This document shows positions 1 to 8,759 of a stretch of 64,000 nt of DNA, piece by piece (the first letter of the stretch is position 1; every line of letters begins with the position of its first letter). The position numbers and the translations under genes are program-made. The stretch comes from Pseudomonadota bacterium (GTDB taxonomy: Bacteria > Desulfobacterota > Binatia > Binatales > Binataceae), in the NCBI GenBank assembly GCA_021324855.1, contig JAJPIG010000022.1, positions 121,777-185,776 on the forward strand. The letters run 5' to 3'. The notes below the pieces were generated by a model that saw only the letters and a list, made by a program, of their open reading frames with translations, was not told where the DNA came from and ran no database searches.

Positions 1-226
1 TTCCTTGTTTACATCAAGCATGATTTCTCACCGCTCCGGTCGTCTACCTTCTTGTTACCGGTAGCTGTGCCAGCCCCATTGGACAATCCCCCATACGGGT
101 GACCCGCTTGAACGGCGGCAGCCGGCCGTGCGGCCGGAGTACAATGGTGTTTGGATTCGCACTTTCCCCGCAAATCGGCCTATCTTACATCAATAATTTT
201 GACGCATTACCCGGAGGTCACATCCG

Positions 227-949
227 ATGCCCTATGAACTCTACTACTGGCCGACCATCCAGGGACGCGGCGAGTTCGTGCGCCTCGCCCTTGAAGAGGC
301 TGCCGCCGAGTACGTCGATGTCGCGCGGACGAAGAACGGGATGGCCGCGATGACGCGCATGATGGAGTCGCGCCAGGAGGTCCATCCGCCGTTCGCGCCG
401 CCGTTCCTGAAATCGGGACGGCTTCTGATCGCGCAGACCGCGAACATTCTGCTGTTCCTGGGCGCGCGCCATCGCCTGGCGCCGGCCGACGATGCGGGCC
501 GCCTCTGGACGCATCAATTGCAACTGACGATCGCCGACTGGCTGGTCGAGATTCACGACACGCATCATCCGATCGCCAGCGGGCTCTACTATGAAGATCA
601 GAAGAGTGAGTCGCGCCGCCGCGCCGCGGACTTCATCAAGAATCGGTTGCCGAAATATCTCGGCTACTTCCAACGGGTGATGGATGCGAATCCGCGGAGC
701 GACGTCTACTTGGTCGGCGCGCGTCTGACCTATGCCGATCTCTCGTTGTTTCAGACGGTGGCCGGGCTCAACTTCGCGTTTCCGCGCGCGATGGCGCGTA
801 TCGCGCGGCGCTACCCGCGCGTGATTGCGCTGCACGACCGCGTCGCCGAACGGCCCCGCATCGCATCGTACCTGGCCTCTGAGCGGCGCATCCCGTTCAA
901 CCAGCAAGGCATCTTCCGGCATTACCCGGAGCTTGATTCGAGCAAATAG
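227..949 (+). CDS. Glutathione S-transferase family protein
   Basis: A 240-residue protein with the two-domain GST layout. The N-terminal thioredoxin-like half starts YELYYWPTIQGRGEFVRLALEEA, in the style of Sigma-class enzymes with an early Tyr. It carries a PP pair at the cis-proline position (FAPPFL) and an IAQTANIL stretch that would bind the glutathione gamma-glutamyl group. The helical half has YLVGARLTYADLSLF, the usual GST C-terminal fold motif. It would conjugate glutathione or act as a peroxidase in the cytoplasm; the substrate cannot be read. The ATG at 227 is preceded by GGAGGT at a good distance. It converges with the next gene, with only 4 bp between the stops. Confidence 0.88.
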   Translation: MPYELYYWPTIQGRGEFVRLALEEAAAEYVDVARTKNGMAAMTRMMESRQEVHPPFAPPFLKSGRLLIAQTANILLFLGARHRLAPADDAGRLWTHQLQLTIADWLVEIHDTHHPIASGLYYEDQKSESRRRAADFIKNRLPKYLGYFQRVMDANPRSDVYLVGARLTYADLSLFQTVAGLNFAFPRAMARIARRYPRVIALHDRVAERPRIASYLASERRIPFNQQGIFRHYPELDSSK

Positions 950-953
950 CGAT

Positions 954-1769
954 TTACGGCAGGATTGCGAAGGCGCGGGCGGGGAAGCCGAGGCCATGAC
1001 GCGGCTTCGGCCAGGTCACGACGATCAACGCACCGGTTGCGGGCACGCGATCGAGATTCGCCATCACCTCGATTTGCCAATGGCCGTGCGTGAGAATCCA
1101 GGTCTCGGACTTCATGTCGTCAGTCGTGTCGGTGTCCATCGATTCGTGGCCGTTGGCTACGATCCCGCGCTGTTCGTAAAGGAACTTGATCGCATCGAGC
1201 GACCAGGCCGGGAACGGTGAGCGTTTGAAGCGTTCCGGATTCGTATCCCAGTCCTTGTACATGTCGGTGCGGAGCGCGGCGAACGAGCCGGCCGGGACGC
1301 GGCCATGCTGATGCTCCCAGTTCCTGATGTCCTCGACCGTCAGCGCATGGTTCGGATCGCGCGCGAGGAGCGGCGTAATATCGAACACCACCAGCGGCAG
1401 AATCATCTGTTTGAGCGGAATCTGGTCCATCGTGATCCCTTTGGGATCGAAATGCGCCGGCGGGTCGATGTGCGTGCCGTACTGCCCGACCAACGAATAG
1501 AAAAAGCTTCGGAAATGGTCCTTCTCGATCGTGTAAGGCTCGCCGGTTTCCGGATCGGCAGCGCGCGAAAAGGTTGCCGAACCGAACCCCTTCCATACTG
1601 GGGTCGTCGGGCTGAACGAGTGGGTGAGATCGATGAACTGCTTCGAGGCAATGATTTGGTAGGCTTCGGCGAGAGATCGATCCGCGGCGAGTGACACGGT
1701 ACCGGCGCCAAGCACAGCGGCTGCAAGCAGCACGATCCGGAGAATTGAACCAGCCCGGTTCGGTCTCAT
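954..1769 (-). CDS. Secreted cyclase-family (kynurenine formamidase-like) metal hydrolase
   Basis: The protein carries the cyclase-family metal motif HxGTHxDxPxH in the form QYGTHIDPPAHFDP, following FIDLTHSFSPTTPVWKG. These residues bind Mn or Zn in kynurenine formamidase and isatin hydrolase relatives. The track ORF starts at 1877, but ATG 1769 (MRPNRAG) is preferred because GGAGGTGG lies just upstream and a clean signal peptide follows (ILRIVLLAAAVLGAGTVSLA). The product is therefore about 271 residues and exported. It probably hydrolyses a cyclic amide or arylformamide; the true substrate is unknown. Confidence 0.82.
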   Translation of the reverse strand: MRPNRAGSILRIVLLAAAVLGAGTVSLAADRSLAEAYQIIASKQFIDLTHSFSPTTPVWKGFGSATFSRAADPETGEPYTIEKDHFRSFFYSLVGQYGTHIDPPAHFDPKGITMDQIPLKQMILPLVVFDITPLLARDPNHALTVEDIRNWEHQHGRVPAGSFAALRTDMYKDWDTNPERFKRSPFPAWSLDAIKFLYEQRGIVANGHESMDTDTTDDMKSETWILTHGHWQIEVMANLDRVPATGALIVVTWPKPRHGLGFPARAFAILP

Positions 1770-2038
1770 CTGGGCCACCTCCATCCGAGCAGAGACGGTG
1801 CGAACCGTAACATAGATCGTGTCGGAAGAATTCAATCGATAACCAGACCCGGCTAAACCGACCGATACCTCCATCACCGATTACGATATGGCCTCGCAGA
1901 CGCTCGCGAATCGTCCGTCGTCCCCTGACATCTCCACATCAGGAGGCGGACCCAGCTTTTTCTGGTCTTCACAAGACTGAAGAGGAGCATCGATCACCGG
2001 TTCGCCATGGAGGCCGTGGGAACGCTAAGATATTTGCG

Positions 2039-3364
2039 ATGACTTTTCTGGCAGTACTGCTGCTGGGCGCCTGCGCCGTGCCGGTGCTCTATTTTTCGAT
2101 GCGGGGTACCGGGGCGATGCTCGCGATCTTCTCGCTGGAGTTCGCCGGCTATTACGCCGCGCCGGTGCTGATGCTGCATCGAGTGCAGATCGGCGATTTT
2201 CCCGCTCGTGATCTTCCGCCGCAAACGGTCTTCAAGGCGCTCGAACTTTCGCTCGCGAGCTTCATTCTCACCTGCCTCGGTTATTACCTGATTCCAAAAA
2301 GTTCAACGCTGATCCCAAGAATAAAATGTGCCTGGTCGAATCCGGGGATAATTCGGATGGCAGCGGTTGCGATGTGCGGGACGGGAATGGCCGCAAGCTA
2401 TGCACTCCTGCTCCTTAGGGGCGCTTCAGGGCCGAGTCAGTTTGTCGCGGTACCGGCTGAACTGCTGATGTACGGGGTGGCTCTGCTCTTCACCCTGCAA
2501 TTGATGCATCGCCTGAATCCGCTCTACCTGATCGCGCTCTGGGGAATTTTCATCCCGGCGCGTATGGCGCTCGGGCTGGCCGCGGGTGAGACCGCCGCCG
2601 TTCTGAGCGTTGGTTTGACTCTGTTGCTGTTGTATTGCGAACTGCGGGGCAGGATGTGGTGGTCTGCGATGATCATCGGAGCGTTTTCAGTCATTGTGCT
2701 GCGCCCTCTGATGACGCCGTTCCGCACATTAACCAGGGGGTCCGGTGTCGAGTCCGATGCTGGTGCTGCCGAGCGGCTGATAGTGTTCGGAAGAATCGCG
2801 CGCGGTGCGACGGAGGGGCGCTACGGCGACTTCGATCATCTGGAGCAATTCGCCGCCAGACGGCTCTGTGTAATCTGCACCTTCGCGGACGTGGTTCGGC
2901 AGACCCCAAGAATCGTTCCTTACTGGAACGGGGCTACGTACTACCCGATTCTGTTAAAGCCCATCCCCCGGCTGCTATGGCCCGACAAACCGCTCGATAT
3001 CTCCGGGCAGGACTTCGGCCATCGTTATGGTTACCTGGACCGAAGCAACTACGAAACCTCATACAATCTGCCTCAGACCGTCGAGCTGTACGCGAACTTC
3101 GGCACGATTGGTGTGCTGATCGGCTCCCTTCTGTTCGGCTTTCTGTATCGGTTCATCGAGTTGATGTTTTTTCATCCGAACAGCGGTATCGGAGCGGTTG
3201 CGATTGGGGCGGTGGCGTTGACCAACCTTCTGGCGATCGAATCAGGCATATCGCTCGCAATCGGCGGACTCATCCTGGCGATGATCGCAGTCTTCCCTGT
3301 GGCGCTGGTCGTCGATTTGACGGACCTATGGTCGGAATCGCGGCGTTGGATCAGCGCCGCTTAG
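2039..3364 (+). CDS. Wzy-like O-antigen/exopolysaccharide repeat-unit polymerase
   Basis: A 441-residue integral membrane protein with about ten hydrophobic segments. The large loop near residues 300-345 contains PIPRLLWPDKP, then NLPQTVELYANFGTIGVLIG. This PR-x-LWPDKP signature is typical of oligosaccharide repeat-unit polymerases. It would join lipid-linked repeat units in the inner membrane. The next gene follows 43 bp downstream and is a secreted beta-helix protein, so the pair may make and trim one extracellular polysaccharide. No glycosyltransferases or flippase lie nearby, so this is an orphan polymerase in this window. Function is inferred from motif and topology. Confidence 0.7.
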   Translation: MTFLAVLLLGACAVPVLYFSMRGTGAMLAIFSLEFAGYYAAPVLMLHRVQIGDFPARDLPPQTVFKALELSLASFILTCLGYYLIPKSSTLIPRIKCAWSNPGIIRMAAVAMCGTGMAASYALLLLRGASGPSQFVAVPAELLMYGVALLFTLQLMHRLNPLYLIALWGIFIPARMALGLAAGETAAVLSVGLTLLLLYCELRGRMWWSAMIIGAFSVIVLRPLMTPFRTLTRGSGVESDAGAAERLIVFGRIARGATEGRYGDFDHLEQFAARRLCVICTFADVVRQTPRIVPYWNGATYYPILLKPIPRLLWPDKPLDISGQDFGHRYGYLDRSNYETSYNLPQTVELYANFGTIGVLIGSLLFGFLYRFIELMFFHPNSGIGAVAIGAVALTNLLAIESGISLAIGGLILAMIAVFPVALVVDLTDLWSESRRWISAA

Positions 3365-3407
3365 CATCGTCGCGGCTGCGGCTTTCTATCAACTTGCGAG
3401 GTTAACA

Positions 3408-5387
3408 ATGCTGACAGTGCGCAGCCGAGTATCGGAACGATGGGTTCCGTTCGCAGTCGCTGCGGCCGCAATGGCCGTCATCGTGGCTGGTCCCGGCTCG
3501 GCCTTCACTCAATCCGACGTTCTCACCGCGCTCGCCAACCAACGGTCAGGACGCGTTTTCAACGTCAGGACCTTCGGCGCGAGCGGCAGTCTGCGGACGG
3601 TGGATGTGACGGTCACGGCTGGCAGCACGATCGCGATTGTCCGAGGCGATGTAGCCGATTTCATTGTCGGCCAAACCGTCACGATTCTTCAGGCTGGCCG
3701 TCCACCGGCGGTCACCGCACCAACCGGCTTAACCGGGAGCGCGATTAGCTACGATAAGAGCGGGCGGATGGGACAGCCGTGCCGGGTCGATTCTGGAAAC
3801 GCGCGATGCGATGCGCGCTGGACCTGGCGAATCATCGCGGTCGACTCGCAACACGGCTCCAGCGCCCCGAGTGCGCCGCTTTCCATGGATCGCGCACCAG
3901 CTACTCCTAACCCTGCAAACCGCATCCATCTCATCTGGAACTCCGATGCCTCAGCCGTCAGTTACCTCGTTTACGGATGTCAAGGCGACGGGTGTACGCC
4001 GACGCTCCGCGCGGTTCTGCCCAACAACTGGTACACCTCCAAGGCGGGGCTCGAATGCGGTGGATGCACGCGGCCGGAGTTCATGATCTACGACTATATG
4101 GGGCACGACTTTGGGACCGACGAACTCAGTGGCAAGTCGATGCCGCCCGGGCCACGCAATCAAAGTTTCCACGCGCGAATCCGCTCGATAAGTGGCCGGA
4201 ATATCTCTCTCTCGGCTCCGCCTGCAGTGACGGTAAATACGAGGATGATTCACGATGACGCGCCGGCTTTTCAGGCTGCGATCGATCGCCTTCGGTTGGC
4301 CGGGGGCGTGCTCGCAGCCGGGGGCTTAATCCTGATTCCGCCCGGAGAGTACCCGATCGGAGAGACGCTCGATTTCTACCTGGCCTCCGGCGTGCGGCTT
4401 GCGGGACTTGGCTCAGCCTCTTCAACCCAGCTCGTATGGCATGGGGGCGCCGGCGGCATAATGATGAGCCTGAACCAGGCGCGCGACTGCATTCTCGAGA
4501 ACTTTACCCTCACATCTTTCTATGGTTCCACGCCCGGCGTCTTCATCGACATCGATCGATACGATCAGGGGCAGGGCATCAAATCGCCTGCGAGCCACGA
4601 CACGTTACGCAACCTCAGCCTTGAGCGGGCCGGGGTCGCCATCCGGCTGGGGAATCGCAGCAACGAGAACGGTGAATTGATGGAATTCCGCGACGTGGTC
4701 ATCGGCCCGGGCCCCAATGGCGAGGGTGGGTGGTACGGCTATTACATCGCGGGCGGGGGCGAGAGCTACGACGAGCGGATTGACGGCGGGACCGTCGCGA
4801 TGCGCGACGTCGGGGTTTATCTAAACCGTGTGGGTTCCGTCGACAGCTATGTGTTCAACCTGTCCCATAATTTAATCGACTGGTACGTCAACGATTTCGT
4901 CTCGTCGCACGTAGTCGAGATCGGATCGGACAGCGAGTTGGCGGCGCATCATCTGTTCGTTTCTTTTTCCCATCCACACGGAATCCACTTCGTGATCGCG
5001 AGCTCGCGATTGGTCACCGGCGGGAGAGCGATGGCCTCGGACGGATACTACATCGTCGATAACGCCAGCTTGGGGCTTCAGATCGTCGGCAATCTCATCA
5101 GCCAGCAGGTGGGCGCGCCGTGCAAAGTGATGTTTTCCAACGGCGATCAATCGCCGGCGCCGTTGCTCTCATCGCAAAACTTCTACGGTGATCCCCGTCC
5201 GTTCGCGACTCCGCCGGGGATAAGGCCGGCGCTGCTGTCGGTGATGGATACGAGCATGGTGCCGCATGCTCCTGCGATAAGCGGCGTAATCGATCCGGGA
5301 GTTGCGAATCTGATTGCCTCGATGATGCGCGCGGGAACCTCACCAGTGCCCGTCGGCGGTGCGCGGACGAAGCGCGTTGCGCCCTGA
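3408..5387 (+). CDS. Secreted right-handed beta-helix (pectate-lyase-3-like) protein
   Basis: A 659-residue exported protein. A signal peptide runs to about residue 35 (AVAAAAMAVIVAGPGSAFTQ). The start of the Pectate_lyase_3 fold is seen as FNVRTFGASG near residue 45. The DDAPAFQAAIDRL half that normally follows within a few residues comes only about 235 residues later. It is followed by ILIPPGEYPIGETLDFYLASGVRLAGLG and beta-helix coils. The intervening stretch looks fibronectin-III-like (IHLIWNSDASAVSYLVYG). The ATG has GAGG upstream and the gene follows the Wzy-like gene, suggesting a polysaccharide lyase or tailoring role. Catalytic residues cannot be assigned. Confidence 0.72.
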   Translation: MLTVRSRVSERWVPFAVAAAAMAVIVAGPGSAFTQSDVLTALANQRSGRVFNVRTFGASGSLRTVDVTVTAGSTIAIVRGDVADFIVGQTVTILQAGRPPAVTAPTGLTGSAISYDKSGRMGQPCRVDSGNARCDARWTWRIIAVDSQHGSSAPSAPLSMDRAPATPNPANRIHLIWNSDASAVSYLVYGCQGDGCTPTLRAVLPNNWYTSKAGLECGGCTRPEFMIYDYMGHDFGTDELSGKSMPPGPRNQSFHARIRSISGRNISLSAPPAVTVNTRMIHDDAPAFQAAIDRLRLAGGVLAAGGLILIPPGEYPIGETLDFYLASGVRLAGLGSASSTQLVWHGGAGGIMMSLNQARDCILENFTLTSFYGSTPGVFIDIDRYDQGQGIKSPASHDTLRNLSLERAGVAIRLGNRSNENGELMEFRDVVIGPGPNGEGGWYGYYIAGGGESYDERIDGGTVAMRDVGVYLNRVGSVDSYVFNLSHNLIDWYVNDFVSSHVVEIGSDSELAAHHLFVSFSHPHGIHFVIASSRLVTGGRAMASDGYYIVDNASLGLQIVGNLISQQVGAPCKVMFSNGDQSPAPLLSSQNFYGDPRPFATPPGIRPALLSVMDTSMVPHAPAISGVIDPGVANLIASMMRAGTSPVPVGGARTKRVAP

Positions 5388-5506
5388 TTCGTTTCAAGTG
5401 TCAATTTGAAGCTCTTGGTCAAAAGCGCAACTCAACTAATTAGCGGATCTATTTGAGATGGCGCCTACTCAGGCTAATCTGCTATTGGCCAAGGGCAAAA
5501 AATCAG

Positions 5507-5911
5507 ATGACGGCGCTGTTCAAGAAGATCCTCTGTCCCGTGGATTTTGACCGGGTCTCGATTCCCGCGCTCGAGCTGGTCCATCAGCTCGCGCTTCAAA
5601 ACGAAGCGACGGTCTACTTGCTTTACGTGGTTCCCGGTCAGTCGCTGCCGATGGACCTGGAGAAAGTTGCCCGTGACAATCTGCGCGGCATCGCGCAAAA
5701 ATGGCTGGCTGACAGGATTCCCCACGAGATCGTCGTGAGTTCCGGCAAAGCCGCCGCCGGCATTGTTAATGCCCAACAGACCCTGAATGCCGACCTTATC
5801 GTTATGGCGACTCATGGGCGGACCGGCGCTGACCATGCTCGGTTGGGAAGCGTCGCTGAGCAGGTCATCCGGTATTCGTCCTGCCCCGTCATCACGGTCA
5901 GGCCGCGTTAA
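5507..5911 (+). CDS. Universal stress protein (UspA family)
   Basis: A 134-residue UspA-fold protein beginning MTALFKKILCPVDFDRVSIPAL. Near the end it has MATHGRTGADHARLGSVAEQVIRYSSCPVITVRPR, the GxxG-x9-GS nucleotide-binding signature of ATP-binding USPs. The track ORF begins at a TTG at 5453. The ATG at 5507 is chosen because it places the start directly before the conserved first beta strand. It stands alone between the lyase-like gene and a PDZ protein. Confidence 0.88.
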   Translation: MTALFKKILCPVDFDRVSIPALELVHQLALQNEATVYLLYVVPGQSLPMDLEKVARDNLRGIAQKWLADRIPHEIVVSSGKAAAGIVNAQQTLNADLIVMATHGRTGADHARLGSVAEQVIRYSSCPVITVRPR

Positions 5912-6065
5912 GGCCTCACTCGGGGCCGCATCGAGAGGACACAGACCACCGATTCATTGGCTCCGATCGGGGCATCTCGGCCCCTCCGCGGCCTGTTGGC
6001 CGGCCTGAAAACCCGATTATCAACCTGATGCCTCGCGGTACGCTTTATGCCACATTTATTGGGCC

Positions 6066-6764
6066 ATGCGCGCAGCGGGACACCGGCAGGCAGCGGCGTT
6101 CGCATTCGGACTGGTTTGTCTCGCGCTTCAGCTCCCGTTCGCGAGCGCGCAGGATGTACCGCCATCCGACGCTCTGCCCCCGCCCAGCACAACTGAAATT
6201 CCTTCGGCGGTGATGCCGTCACAGAGCGCCGGAGCCCCCGACCTCTACAATTCTGGAATCGGCACACCTGCTCCGCAGGAGCCGACGCCGCCCGCGGAGT
6301 TACGCCAGGAAATGCAGGACCTGCACGACTTCATGGAGGACAGCGACGGGACATCATCGCTCGGGATGGTTTTGCACGAGGACCATCGCGCGATCGACGG
6401 CAATGGCGAAGTGGCGGGCCTGCTTATCGTCGAGGTAATGCCGGGGACGGCGGCGGCGATGGCTGGGCTGCGCGGCCTGCATGCGGGGATCGCGAACGCA
6501 TTGACGGGAATTGCATTCGCCGCGTCGCTCTTCTTCCCGCCCGCATCGCTGGCAGCGGCGGCCGTAAGCGGCTCGCGGATCGGCGAGTCCTACGACATGA
6601 TCATCGGCGTCGACAGCGAGCGAGTGACAAATTTCCTCCAATTCTCGGATCGGATGCGTTTTGCGCGTCCCGGTGAGTTGGTCTATCTGAGCATCTCGCG
6701 CAACGGCCGGCGGATGCAGGTGCCGGTCACGGTTCCCGTCGGCGCAGTTCCAGGCTCCCCTTGA
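6066..6764 (+). CDS. Exported PDZ-domain protein with an insertion in the PDZ fold
   Basis: A 232-residue protein with a signal peptide (FAFGLVCLALQLPFASAQ) and a proline-rich linker to about residue 80. The first half of a PDZ domain follows (LGMVLHEDHRA...GLLIVEVMPGTAAAMAGLRG). A hydrophobic Ala-rich stretch of about 35 residues comes next (ALTGIAFAASLFFPPASLAAAAV). The second PDZ half is then seen (SYDMIIGVDSERVTNFLQFSDRMRFARPGELVYLSISRNGRRMQVPVTV). The insertion sits where PDZ domains normally read AGLxxGDxI, and could be a membrane hairpin. Likely periplasmic; partner unknown. Confidence 0.62.
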   Translation: MRAAGHRQAAAFAFGLVCLALQLPFASAQDVPPSDALPPPSTTEIPSAVMPSQSAGAPDLYNSGIGTPAPQEPTPPAELRQEMQDLHDFMEDSDGTSSLGMVLHEDHRAIDGNGEVAGLLIVEVMPGTAAAMAGLRGLHAGIANALTGIAFAASLFFPPASLAAAAVSGSRIGESYDMIIGVDSERVTNFLQFSDRMRFARPGELVYLSISRNGRRMQVPVTVPVGAVPGSP

Positions 6765-7092
6765 AACGGGTGACTTTCAGGCATTCATGTCGTTCGGCTG
6801 GTCACACGGTAAAAGCGGAGCAGTCGTTTCCAATTAGGTTGTAACCCAGGCCGCGCCACGTTTGCGTTCAGACTCGATCGCTGTCAAAAAACAGCGAGAC
6901 GCGAGGTTTGAATGCGCAAGGAAGTCCTGCGGACGCCGTCCTAAGGGGACTCGCTGCGCTCGGGATGACGGCCGAAAAAGCGCGGCCAGCTTCAGAGGAA
7001 ATCGACCGCCGTCCACGAAAAATTCACAAACTATGTTCACAAACTCTGAATGACGAAATGAGTTCTGCAGAGCTTCCCGAACGGAGATCACA
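6765..7092 (+). other. Intergenic stretch with a repeat-like segment
   Basis: No ORF here looks coding; the short ORFs in the track are low-complexity reading frames. The segment near 6935-6975 (CCTAAGGGGACTCGCTGCGCTCGGGATGACG) resembles the dispersed intergenic repeats common in high-GC environmental genomes. Only one copy is seen in this window, so that reading is a guess. The end of the stretch should carry the promoter of the ring-cleavage operon; GGAGATCACA lies directly before the ATG at 7093. Confidence 0.35.
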
Positions 7093-7971
7093 ATGGCGAT
7101 GAAGAAGACGGGCTACTACGACAACTGGGTTCTGGCCAACGGCGTTCGTACTCATTACTCGTGGGCCGGTACCGAAGGTCCGGCGATCATCCTGCTGCAC
7201 GGCGGCGGACCTGGATCGTCCGGCGAGGCCGGCTGGCGCTTCATGATGCCGGCGCTGGCGCAGGCGGGCTTCCGCGCGATCGCTCCGGATCAAATCTCGT
7301 TCGGGATGACCGACGGACGTCCCCACGCCTGGCCGGTCCTCGGTCATCAGAGCCTCGTCGATCACGTCGCCGACTTCATCGATGCGCTGTGCCTCGATGA
7401 AGTCTGCGTAGTCGGCAACTCGCAGGGCGCATACGTCGCCGCCAAGTATGCGCTCGATCATCCGGAGCGTGTACGGCGGCTCTTTCTGATCGGCAGCGGC
7501 ACGATCGCCGGCGCGATGAAGGTCGAATGGCCGGGGATGGAAACCAACCCGGGGCTGCTGGCGATCCGCAACTATGACTACACCGAAGAAGGGATGCGCA
7601 AGTTTTTGCTCGCGATCGTCAACGACCCCTCGACCGTGACGGACGAACTCGTGCGTTACCGCACCGAGCTCAGTAGACGCCCGGGAATGCGCGAGGCGCG
7701 CGAGGCGTTCGATTCGTACGTGGCGCGGATGCGCCGCGAGCCCAAGCTGTGGGCGCGTTACAGCCTGCAGGATTCGCTGCCGAAGCTCGCGATCCCGACC
7801 AAGTTCATCTGGGGCAAGCAGGACAAGTTCGCGCCGGTCTCGATGGGTCACAAGCTGGCTGAGCTGCTGCCGAACATACAATTCGAATTCATCGACGCCG
7901 GCCATCAAGCGCAGACCGACAATCCGGAGGTGGTAAACCGCCTGGTGATCGAATTCATGCGCGCGGGCTGA
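7093..7971 (+). CDS. Alpha/beta hydrolase, meta-cleavage C-C hydrolase-like
   Basis: A 292-residue alpha/beta hydrolase with the oxyanion motif LLHGGGPGSSGEAGW typical of BphD/XylF-type C-C bond hydrolases. The nucleophile elbow is GNSQG, the acid is in FIWGKQDKF and the histidine in DAGHQAQTDNPE. These enzymes split the ring-fission products of extradiol dioxygenases. The LigB/LigA-like dioxygenase genes downstream support that role. It is the first gene of a six-gene same-strand run; the next starts 3 bp after its stop. The exact substrate is unknown. Confidence 0.82.
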   Translation: MAMKKTGYYDNWVLANGVRTHYSWAGTEGPAIILLHGGGPGSSGEAGWRFMMPALAQAGFRAIAPDQISFGMTDGRPHAWPVLGHQSLVDHVADFIDALCLDEVCVVGNSQGAYVAAKYALDHPERVRRLFLIGSGTIAGAMKVEWPGMETNPGLLAIRNYDYTEEGMRKFLLAIVNDPSTVTDELVRYRTELSRRPGMREAREAFDSYVARMRREPKLWARYSLQDSLPKLAIPTKFIWGKQDKFAPVSMGHKLAELLPNIQFEFIDAGHQAQTDNPEVVNRLVIEFMRAG

Positions 7972-7974
7972 ATC

Positions 7975-8742
7975 ATGGACGTCGAAACAAGCTGGATAAC
8001 GTTTCGCAGCGGCAACGAGGAGATCGGCGGTTTCGTCGCGCGTCCGCGATCGAAAGGCCGGTGGCCCGGCCTAGTAGTCGGTCACGAAAATCTCGGCCTG
8101 ACCGAGTATCGCCAGAACGAGACCGCGCAGATGGCCGCGCATGGAATTGTTGTGCTGGTCACGAACCTTTATTCGAGAATCGGCGGCAAAGCGCCGGCCG
8201 GTCCGTTCGTCACCCCCGATGATCGCCGCCGCGCCGCGTTCCTCTCGATGCCCGATGAGCGCAGCGCGGAAGATTTTCTCGCCAGCGCCGGATGGCTGCG
8301 CGCTCAAAACTACGTCGATTCCAGCGCCGTGGCGTTGCTCGGCTTCTGCTCGGGCGGCTCGCTTGCGTTCTATACCGCATGCACGCGGCCGGGCGTGTTC
8401 CGCTGCCTGGTATCGATCTATGGCAACATTATCCTGCGCGGTGAATTCACCGAGGATCGCCAGCCCAAGTCGCGCATCCCGCTCGCGCCTTCGTTAAGCT
8501 GCCCGATGCAGGGGCATTATGGCGCGAAGGACTCTGAGATCCCTCCCGCCCATGTCGCGGAACTGTGGCGCGTCCTCGCCGAGCACGACAAGCAGTTTGA
8601 GTTTTACAGTTATCCGGGAGCGAATCACGTTTTTTCCGATTCGAGCCATCCCAATTACCAGCCCGAGGCGACGCGCCTGATGTGGTCGCGAACCTATCGC
8701 TACCTTCGCGAACAACTCGGGCATTCAATAGAGACGTCCTAG
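7975..8742 (+). CDS. Dienelactone hydrolase family protein
   Basis: A 255-residue dienelactone-hydrolase fold protein. The oxyanion glutamate region reads VVGHENLGLTEYRQ, the nucleophile cysteine is in LLGFCSGGS, the aspartate in HYGAKDSEIP, and the histidine in PGANHVFSD. Together these form the Cys-Asp-His triad of the family. It would hydrolyse a lactone or ester arising from ring cleavage. It is closely spaced with the C-C hydrolase upstream and HyuA downstream (17 bp). Confidence 0.85.
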   Translation: MDVETSWITFRSGNEEIGGFVARPRSKGRWPGLVVGHENLGLTEYRQNETAQMAAHGIVVLVTNLYSRIGGKAPAGPFVTPDDRRRAAFLSMPDERSAEDFLASAGWLRAQNYVDSSAVALLGFCSGGSLAFYTACTRPGVFRCLVSIYGNIILRGEFTEDRQPKSRIPLAPSLSCPMQGHYGAKDSEIPPAHVAELWRVLAEHDKQFEFYSYPGANHVFSDSSHPNYQPEATRLMWSRTYRYLREQLGHSIETS

Positions 8743-8759
8743 CGGCGGAACTTCCCGAG

